This document shows, piece after piece, positions 58,748 to 64,000 of a DNA stretch of 64,000 nt. Source of the stretch: Agrobacterium arsenijevicii (lineage in GTDB: Bacteria > Pseudomonadota > Alphaproteobacteria > Rhizobiales > Rhizobiaceae); contig JWIT01000009.1 of the NCBI GenBank assembly GCA_000949895.1, positions 1-64,000 of the forward strand, given 5' to 3'. Numbering within the stretch: position 1 is the first letter of the stretch; each line of letters starts with the position of its first letter. Under the pieces are notes generated by a model, which made no database searches, had not been told where the DNA came from, and was given only the letters and a program-made list of their open reading frames with translations. Both the position numbers and the translations under genes were made by a program.

Positions 58748-58883
58748 GCGAAACCTCATTGCCTGAATTATATCGCGAAATGCATAGACCGGAATCGCAC
58801 CCGCCGTCCACTCGTACAGATGTAGGGGTGGACGTTTCCATATTTTCAGCATAAGCCTAAAAAATATGCATAAAATAAAATGA

Positions 58884-58912
58884 TTGACAATTGGGCATAT
58901 AATGCGTAGCGT
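58884..58912 (+). promoter_or_regulatory. Promoter of the small RNA candidate
   Basis: TTGACA (58884-58889) and TAGCGT (58907-58912) are 17 bp apart, with transcription expected near 58918. The TATAAT at 58898-58903 is only 8 bp from TTGACA and is not used with it. Confidence 0.65.
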
Positions 58913-58916
58913 GACC

Positions 58917-58993
58917 TTGCAGTCTTTGACTGTAAATACCCTCCTTGGGTGTTTCCTCCCTAGACTTGACCGCGCCAAGGCGCGGTTTTTTTT
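58917..58993 (+). ncRNA. Small RNA candidate with CU-rich anti-Shine-Dalgarno loops
   Basis: About 75 nt between a promoter and a terminator with no coding frame. Elements in order: CAGTC-TTT-GACTG hairpin, ACCC-TCCTT-GGGT hairpin with a CU-rich loop, an exposed TTTCCTCCCT, and the terminator ACCGCGC-CAAG-GCGCGGT with eight T. The layout resembles the rhizobial alpha-r14 ('cuckoo') RNAs, whose CCUCC loops can bind ribosome sites. Family membership is inference. Confidence 0.75.
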
Positions 58994-59052
58994 GCCCGGC
59001 ACGCGGCCAGGCGGTCTGAACAGAGATCTGAAATATCCGGGAATTCGAAGCG

Positions 59053-59937
59053 TTATTCGGCGGCGAGTGAGGTTTCTATCGCGTATTCCGAAACGAAGGC
59101 GCCAAGCTGGCGCATGAAAATCTCCAGCGATGCCTGAATGGCCGGAAAATCGGCTTTCTTCGAAAGCGTCTTTTCATCGACGTAAAGCGCCCTGTTGACC
59201 TCGATCTGGAGCGCGTGGAGGGAGCGGATCGGCCGGCCGTAATGTTCGGTGATGAAGCCGCCGGCATAGGGCTTGTTGCAGACCGCGACAAAACCCAGCG
59301 CCTCGAGAAAATGCAGGGCGGCGCGGGAGACTTCCTGTGACGCACTGGTGCCGTAACGGTCGCCGATAATCACATCCGGCCGCAGGTTGGAGCCGGCGAC
59401 ACGGATATTGCCCGGCATCGAATGGCAATCGATCAGCACCGCCATGCCGAAATTGGCATGGGTGCGGGAGAGCAGCCTGCGCAGGCAGGCGTGGTAAGGT
59501 TTGTAAATCGTCTCGATCCGCGAAAGCGCCTCGTCCACCGGCAGGCGGTGGGCATAGATGTCCATATTCTCGGCGACGATGCGCGGCACGGTGCCCAGAC
59601 CGCCGGCAACCCGCATGGAGCCGATATTGGCATAGGGCGGCAGGGTGCCCTCGAACATGCGCGGATCAAGCTCGTAGGGCTCGCGATTGACGTCGAGATA
59701 GGCGCGCGGAAAATTGGCTTTCAGCAGTGGCGCGCCGATCTCGGGCGCTGCGGCGAACAGCTCGTCGACGAAGTGATCTTCGGAGCGCCGGATCTCATGC
59801 GAATCAAGCCGCGCCGATTCCAGAAAGGAGATGGGATAACAGCGGCCGCTATGGGGTGAATTATAGACGAATGGCAGGGTTTGAACGGCAGGCTCCGTTA
59901 CTTCGAACAGCTCATATTCACCCGTTATCCAGTCCAT
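59053..59937 (-). CDS. N-formylglutamate amidohydrolase family protein
   Basis: 294-residue relative of HutG. NSPHSGRCYP, DHFVDELFAAAPEIGAPLLKA, RAYLDVNREPYELD and the VLIDCHSMPG motif match the family's metal and catalytic positions. It is clearly a paralogue and not a duplicate of hutG (5250-6068). It lies far from hut genes, divergent from cpdR by about 180 bp. The in vivo substrate is unknown; N-formylglutamate or another N-acyl amino acid is possible. Confidence 0.87.
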   Translation of the reverse strand: MDWITGEYELFEVTEPAVQTLPFVYNSPHSGRCYPISFLESARLDSHEIRRSEDHFVDELFAAAPEIGAPLLKANFPRAYLDVNREPYELDPRMFEGTLPPYANIGSMRVAGGLGTVPRIVAENMDIYAHRLPVDEALSRIETIYKPYHACLRRLLSRTHANFGMAVLIDCHSMPGNIRVAGSNLRPDVIIGDRYGTSASQEVSRAALHFLEALGFVAVCNKPYAGGFITEHYGRPIRSLHALQIEVNRALYVDEKTLSKKADFPAIQASLEIFMRQLGAFVSEYAIETSLAAE

Positions 59938-60114
59938 TCAGGGCCATTTACCATGTCGCAAACTATCAGGATGTTCATGTTGCCAGTTACGGTGCGGCAA
60001 GTCCATACTATCGCCATGCAGCGCTATACCGATTCTCGTCTTCACATGATATTTACCGTGAAAATCCTATAATCGGGCTAGGGTATCTCAAACATTGAGC
60101 AGTTACGGTCACTT

Positions 60115-60480
60115 ATGATGAATCAGAAAATTCTTCTCGCTGAAGACGATAACGATATGCGCCGCTTTCTCGTCAAGGCGCTGGAAAAAGCCGGTTACAA
60201 GGTTTCTTCCTTCGATAATGGCGCAAGCGCTTACGACCGGCTTCGCGAGGAACCTTTCTCGCTGTTGCTGACAGATATCGTCATGCCCGAAATGGATGGC
60301 ATCGAACTGGCCCGGCGCGCGACCGAACTCGACCCGGACCTGAAGGTGATGTTCATCACCGGCTTTGCGGCCGTCGCACTGAACGCCGATTCGAAGGCTC
60401 CGAAGGATGCGAAAGTCCTTTCCAAGCCGTTCCATCTGCGCGATCTGGTGGATGAGGTCAACAAACTCCTTGTGGCGTAA
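60115..60480 (+). CDS. cpdR: Response regulator CpdR
   Basis: Single-domain receiver protein of 121 residues. ILLAEDDNDMRRFLVKALEKAGY in outline, the phosphoacceptor Asp in LLLTDIVMPEMDGIEL and the Lys in LSKPFHLRDL are intact. In Caulobacter and rhizobia unphosphorylated CpdR directs ClpXP to degrade CtrA and other cell-cycle regulators; the CckA-ChpT relay phosphorylates it. Two adjacent ATG codons (60115, 60118) are possible starts. The tRNA-Val gene follows after 81 bp. Confidence 0.9.
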   Translation: MMNQKILLAEDDNDMRRFLVKALEKAGYKVSSFDNGASAYDRLREEPFSLLLTDIVMPEMDGIELARRATELDPDLKVMFITGFAAVALNADSKAPKDAKVLSKPFHLRDLVDEVNKLLVA

Positions 60481-60519
60481 GGGGTCTCAAAAAACCTTCA
60501 CAAAACCGAAAAAAAGCAG

Positions 60520-60561
60520 TTGACGCATGAACCGGTTTTGTGGTCTATCCGCCGCAACGGA
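60520..60561 (+). promoter_or_regulatory. Possible tRNA-Val promoter
   Basis: TTGACG at 60520-60525, with a weak TCTATC 18 bp later, just upstream of the tRNA. The -10 is poor, so this is tentative. Confidence 0.4.
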
Positions 60562-60636
<75 letters not shown>

Positions 60637-60654
60637 TCCGAATTCTTAAGTATC

Positions 60655-60685
60655 AAGGCCTTGCGATAAATCGCAGGGCCTTTTT
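60655..60685 (+). terminator. Terminator of tRNA-Val
   Basis: A 12-bp stem (AAGGCCTTGCGA / TCGCAGGGCCTT, one G-U) with loop TAAA, followed by TTT, 19 bp beyond the tRNA. Confidence 0.9.
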
Positions 60686-60769
60686 ACATTGCGGCCTCAG
60701 GTTCGCTGAACCTTCTGATGAGATCGCTTTTCAGTGCGCATGGCCGCTCTTTGCACTTTCTGCAAAGAA

Positions 60770-60797
60770 ATCCCCACTTGCCGGAGCAAGCGGGGAT
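60770..60797 (-). terminator. Terminator of the Tudor-like repeat gene
   Basis: Stem ATCCCC-A-CTTGC / GCAAG-C-GGGGAT with loop CGGA; on the minus strand it is followed by TTTCTTT, 34 bp after the stop of the gene at 60831-61205. Confidence 0.8.
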
Positions 60798-60830
60798 ACG
60801 GGTGGTGTTGGAACAGTGTTTGCTAAAAAC

Positions 60831-61205
60831 TCACCGCGTTCTGCAGCGTCCAGTCTTGGTCGTTTCCTTGTCGCCATCGTCATAGGCAATGCCAATCTTC
60901 TCACCTGCAAGAGAGGAGATTTTGCCAGCGTACCACTGTCCACCGCCCTTGTAGTTGCACTCGACCCGCGTACCGATCATCCAGTCGTAAGGGCGCACCT
61001 TGTTCATTGCGACCGTTTCGCGATCGCCATCGTCATAACGAATGGTGACCTGCCCACCGGAAACGCCATCAATAACACCCGGGAACCAGTATCCGGCCCC
61101 CTTATAGTTGCCTAGCACCCAGTCGCCTTTGGTCTGCGCTGAAACAGAAGATGCAAAAGATGAAGCTGCACCAAGAATAATTGCGGTAATCAAAATTTTC
61201 TTCAC
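60831..61205 (-). CDS. Exported protein with two Tudor-like repeats
   Basis: 124-residue protein with an N-terminal signal peptide (KKILITAIILGAASSFASSVSA, cleaved before QTKGDW). The mature part is two tandem copies of a roughly 48-residue Tudor/Agenet-like barrel: GDWVLGNYKGAGYWFPGVIDGVSGGQVTIRYDDGD in outline and GTRVECNYKGGGQWYAGKI..IGIAYDDGDKET. The W/Y..G.I..YDDGD pattern repeats exactly. I take a GTG start at 61205 behind GGGGGTAAT; an ATG at 61232 is possible. Tudor-like folds are rare in exported bacterial proteins. Function unknown. Confidence 0.8.
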   Translation of the reverse strand: MKKILITAIILGAASSFASSVSAQTKGDWVLGNYKGAGYWFPGVIDGVSGGQVTIRYDDGDRETVAMNKVRPYDWMIGTRVECNYKGGGQWYAGKISSLAGEKIGIAYDDGDKETTKTGRCRTR

Positions 61206-61641
61206 GGTATTACCCCCCAGGGCCAAGCCCATAATCGCTCGCTCAAAATGGCGGAAGCGGCTCAACAATGATTGAGCAAATTCTTGATAAGCGAATTGAC
61301 CTGAATATGGCATTAATACTCCCGGTTGATTCTACGATGTGTAGGCCTAAATCTTTTTTCCGTTTTGGATCAACGTTTGCGCTGAAATCTCAGCTTTCGT
61401 CCTATACTCACAAGCGGCGTCTTCAGGTTGTGGGAATTGGCAAGCGACATGCTATCGGGACTATGATGGGAAAGACGCTCTCCTGGGTTACTCCGTATGA
61501 CTTGCAATAAATTTCACTCAGAAAAATAAAATTCAAACCGCATTGACGTGTGTTCGGTTTGCCGATATCTCAAGTGACATGCAATAAATTACACCACTTA
61601 AAATTTATTGCGGACTAAGTCATTGTCCTTGGGAGGGGAAT
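61206..61641. other. AT-rich intergenic region upstream of the sugar transporter
   Basis: About 435 bp with the Tudor-gene promoter on one side and the sugar ABC promoter on the other. Its main signal is the repeat set at 61498-61611. An 80-codon frame at 61268-61510 has no ribosome site or family resemblance. Confidence 0.55.
61498..61611 (+). promoter_or_regulatory. Direct and inverted repeats upstream of the sugar ABC operon
   Basis: TGACTTGCAATAAATTTCAC (61498-61517) and TGACATGCAATAAATTACAC (61575-61594) are near-identical direct copies 77 bp apart. The second copy's GCAATAAATT (61581-61590) is answered by an inverted AATTTATTGC (61602-61611), 31 bp upstream of the start codon. They look like operators for a regulator not in the window, probably encoded near the transporter. 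Confidence 0.65.
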
Positions 61642-62655
61642 ATGTTGGCTTTTCTGAAATCGACCGTTGCCGCGGGTGTTTTAGCCGTGGCGATTTCCGC
61701 TGGCGCCGGCTCTCAGGCCGCTGCTGCGGGTAAATTCGCCTGCGAACCGGGCGAGACCTATGTGATGAACGTCATGGTCTCCAGCCACCCCTATTGGGTG
61801 CCGGTCTTCGAGGGCTTCAAGCAGGCAGCAAAGGCGCTCGGCTGTGAGGCCGTTTTCACCGGCACGCCCGAATATGACATCACCAAGCAGATCGCTTCCT
61901 TCGAGCAGGAACTGGTGAAGAAGCCGAAAGGTATCTTGCTGCATCCGATGCAGGCCGATCCCTTTATCGAGCCGATCAACAAGGCGATCGACTCCGGCGT
62001 TTCGGTGACGACTTTTGCGGCGGATTCGCCGAAGTCGAAACGCACCGCCTACATCACCTCGGACAATGTTGCCGAGGCGAAATTCGCGGCTGACGAGATC
62101 GTCAAGAAGCTGGGCGCGAAAGGCGAATATGCCGTCCTCGAAAATCCAGGCCAGAGCAACCACGATCTGCGCGTCACCGCGCTCATCGACTATATGGGGC
62201 GCACTTATCCGGATATGAAGCTGGTCGGCCGCCAGGCGACCAACCAGGATGCGAACGTCGCCTATCAGGCGGTGGGTGCCCTGTTGCAGGCCAACCCCAA
62301 TCTCGGCGCATTGTGGATCCCGGAAGCTGGCTCGGCTGAAGGCGCAACGACTGCTGTTCTCGAGGCGAAGAAGAAGGTCCTGATCCTGCATGCGGATATT
62401 ACCCCGGCGACGCTGGAGCACATCAAACAGGGCAATATCTACATGTCCATCAATCCCAATCAGGGTGTTCAGGGTTTCATGGGTTTCATGAACACCTTCC
62501 TGGGTGCCCATTCGGATCTGATCGACCCCTTCAACGACTACAAGGTGTCCGGCTTCAACCCGATGCAGGTTCCTTCGATGGACAATGGTTTTGCCGTGAT
62601 CACCAAGGCGAACGCCACGTCCTTTGATCTCAACGAGTACATGAAGGGGCGCTGA
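61642..62655 (+). CDS. Sugar ABC transporter substrate-binding protein
   Basis: 337-residue periplasmic binding protein of the ribose/fructose family (PBP1 type). A signal peptide of about 28 residues ends at AAAA before GKFACEPG. MVSSHPYWVPVFEGFKQAAKALG, QADPFIEPINKAIDSGVSVTTFAADS and GALWIPEAGSAEGATTAV in outline are typical. The sugar is not readable from the sequence; similarity in style to rhizobial fructose/ribose binding proteins is only impressionistic. GGGAGG precedes the ATG. The ATPase gene follows after 68 bp. Confidence 0.88.
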   Translation: MLAFLKSTVAAGVLAVAISAGAGSQAAAAGKFACEPGETYVMNVMVSSHPYWVPVFEGFKQAAKALGCEAVFTGTPEYDITKQIASFEQELVKKPKGILLHPMQADPFIEPINKAIDSGVSVTTFAADSPKSKRTAYITSDNVAEAKFAADEIVKKLGAKGEYAVLENPGQSNHDLRVTALIDYMGRTYPDMKLVGRQATNQDANVAYQAVGALLQANPNLGALWIPEAGSAEGATTAVLEAKKKVLILHADITPATLEHIKQGNIYMSINPNQGVQGFMGFMNTFLGAHSDLIDPFNDYKVSGFNPMQVPSMDNGFAVITKANATSFDLNEYMKGR

Positions 62656-62723
62656 CGCGTCGCTCTGAAACCGGCGAGGTACGCCTCGCCGGTCAAAGGG
62701 GAAAGCAGTTCGGGAGGTGCGTT

Positions 62724-64000
62724 ATGGGTGAGGTTATTCTCAGCATGACGAATATTCACAAGGCGTTCGGCCCCGTGCGGGCGTTGCGCAGTGCCGCTTT
62801 TGAGCTGCGACGCGGGGAAATCCATGCGCTGGCGGGTGAAAATGGCGCGGGCAAGTCGACGCTGATGCATATCATTGATGGCATTCTGCAGCCTGACGGC
62901 GGTGAAATCCTGCTGGACGGCAAACCGGTCAAGATATCCTCGCCCAATGCGGCGAACCGGCTGGGCATCGGTTTCGTCCATCAGGAGATCGCGCTCTGCC
63001 CGGAAATTTCGGTCGCCGAAAACATGTTCATGTCGGAGACCGGCCAAAGCCGCTCCTGGTTCATGAACTATAGCGACCTCGGCAAGCGGGCCGCGACCAT
63101 CCTGCGCGAAATTGGCGATATCGATCCCGCCAGCCGTGCTGGCGACCTGTCGATTTCGCAACAGCAGATCGTTGAGATCGCCAAGGCGCTGACGCTGGAT
63201 TGTCGTATCCTGATCCTCGATGAGCCGACCGCGGCTTTGACCGAGACCGAGGCCCAGACCCTTTTCAGGATCATGCACCGGCTGGCGGAACGCGGGATTG
63301 CGATCATCTATATCTCGCACCGGATGGCGGAAATTTTTGAACATTGCGACCGCATCACGGTGATGCGCGACGGCTGCCACATCAGGACAGAAAATATCGC
63401 GGAGATTTCCCCGGAGGAAGTCGTCAACAGCATGGTGGGACGGGTACTCGACAAGCTCTACCCGCCGAAACTTGCGGAAGAAGAGAAATCGAATGACGTC
63501 ATTCTCTCGGTTCGGGGATTGAACGAGGGAAAGCGCGTCTTCGATGTCGATTTCGATCTGCGCCGTGGCGAAATTCTGGGGCTTGCCGGCCTGATCGGCG
63601 CGGGGCGAAGCGAGATCGTGCGGGCGGTCTGCCGGCTGGAGGGAAAACCGAAAGGCGAGGTTACGTTGCGTGGCCGGCCATTGAGGCTGAAAGATTATCG
63701 CGACAGTATCCGCGAGGGGCTCGTCTATCTGTCGGAGAACCGCAAGGGCGACGGGCTGTTTCTCAACATGTCCATCGCCGCGAATGTCTCCGCGCTCGAT
63801 GTCGGCAGAATATCGAACGGCATGGGTTTCATCGAACGGCGCAAGGAAATGAAGCGTGCTGACGAGTTGGGACGTCGGCTGAAATTGCGGGCGAACAGCG
63901 TCGGTGACGCGGTCTCGACCTTAAGTGGCGGCAACCAGCAGAAGGTAGCGTTGGCGAAGATGCTGTCAGTGGAGCCGCAAGTCGTCTTTCTAGATGAACC
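62724..64000 (+). CDS. Sugar ABC transporter ATPase, truncated by window end
   Basis: Two-domain ATPase of the RbsA/MglA type; 425 codons are visible and the frame runs off the window. First domain: Walker A GENGAGKST, Q-loop VHQEIALCP, signature LSISQQQ, Walker B ILILDEPTAAL, H-loop ISHRMAE. Second domain: GLIGAGRSE (the usual degenerate Walker A), YLSENRKGDGLFLNMSI, LSGGNQQKVALAKML, ending at FLDEP at the edge. The ATG at 62724 has GGGAGG upstream. A permease gene probably follows outside the window. Confidence 0.93.
   Translation, partial: MGEVILSMTNIHKAFGPVRALRSAAFELRRGEIHALAGENGAGKSTLMHIIDGILQPDGGEILLDGKPVKISSPNAANRLGIGFVHQEIALCPEISVAENMFMSETGQSRSWFMNYSDLGKRAATILREIGDIDPASRAGDLSISQQQIVEIAKALTLDCRILILDEPTAALTETEAQTLFRIMHRLAERGIAIIYISHRMAEIFEHCDRITVMRDGCHIRTENIAEISPEEVVNSMVGRVLDKLYPPKLAEEEKSNDVILSVRGLNEGKRVFDVDFDLRRGEILGLAGLIGAGRSEIVRAVCRLEGKPKGEVTLRGRPLRLKDYRDSIREGLVYLSENRKGDGLFLNMSIAANVSALDVGRISNGMGFIERRKEMKRADELGRRLKLRANSVGDAVSTLSGGNQQKVALAKMLSVEPQVVFLDE

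Noticed and set aside
58884..58903. TTGACA with TATAAT as a perfect promoter
   Set aside because: The two hexamers are only 8 bp apart, too close; TAGCGT at 17 bp is the better partner.
61268..61510. 80-codon open frame before the sugar operon
   Set aside because: No ribosome site, no resemblance to a family, and its end overlaps the repeat elements.

Overview
The window reads as a stretch of a second, repABC-type replicon of a Rhizobiaceae member, most likely an Agrobacterium linear chromosome or a close relative. The evidence is a complete repA-repB-repC unit with palindromic parS-like sites, a glycerol ABC operon laid out as in Rhizobium (glpR-glpDSTPQUVK), an alphaproteobacterial heat-shock promoter with a ROSE-type thermosensor, CpdR, and compact GC-rich coding sequence with many ATGA overlaps. 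The species call is inference from gene order and sequence style; no database was searched. I saw no insertion sequence, prophage or CRISPR array.

Layout. 0.2-8.4 kb: histidine utilization, with hutC-hutF on the minus strand divergent from hutI-hutH-hutG-hutU-hutD and a palindromic HutC-type operator between them. 8.4-11.4 kb: a minus-strand trio of an M81 peptidase, a DSD1-type PLP enzyme and RidA. 11.4-18.1 kb: replication and partition, with three parS-like sites, an FAD enzyme lying among them, repA, repB, a counter-transcribed RNA and repC. 18.1-24 kb: a LysR-HTH/TrpD-like fusion, a TonB-dependent receptor, SoxR with a SoxR-type promoter, and a cytoplasmic alpha-amylase. 24-31.2 kb: a 5-oxoproline cluster (biotin carboxylase-BCCP, PxpB-PxpC fusion, DUF1445 protein, PxpA, NRAMP-like transporter) with a divergent GntR regulator.

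31.3-43.8 kb: nitrate assimilation. NasT and NasS precede a canonical sigma-54 promoter and a structured leader, then nrtABC, nirBD, nasA and siroheme synthase cysG, which supplies the NirB cofactor. 43.9-54 kb: glycerol uptake and catabolism. 54-58.8 kb: a LysR regulator with a divergent SBF-type transporter, a small heat-shock protein with RpoH promoter and RNA thermometer, a lysophospholipase-like hydrolase and a HisN-type phosphatase. 58.9-60.7 kb: a small RNA candidate with CU-rich loops, an N-formylglutamate amidohydrolase, cpdR and tRNA-Val(GAC). 60.8-64 kb: a small exported protein with two Tudor-like repeats, then the start of a sugar ABC operon cut by the window end.

The genes fit a metabolically versatile soil or plant-associated bacterium scavenging nitrogen and carbon: histidine, 5-oxoproline, possibly D-amino acids, nitrate and glycerol each have a dedicated cluster with its own regulator. 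The observations I rate highest are the split urea-carboxylase-like architecture in the 5-oxoproline cluster, the predicted single-site asymmetry of the GlpS/GlpT ATPase pair, the LysR-TrpD chimera, the 47-bp-arm inverted repeat inside the nitrate operon, and the free-standing small RNA candidate near 58.9 kb.
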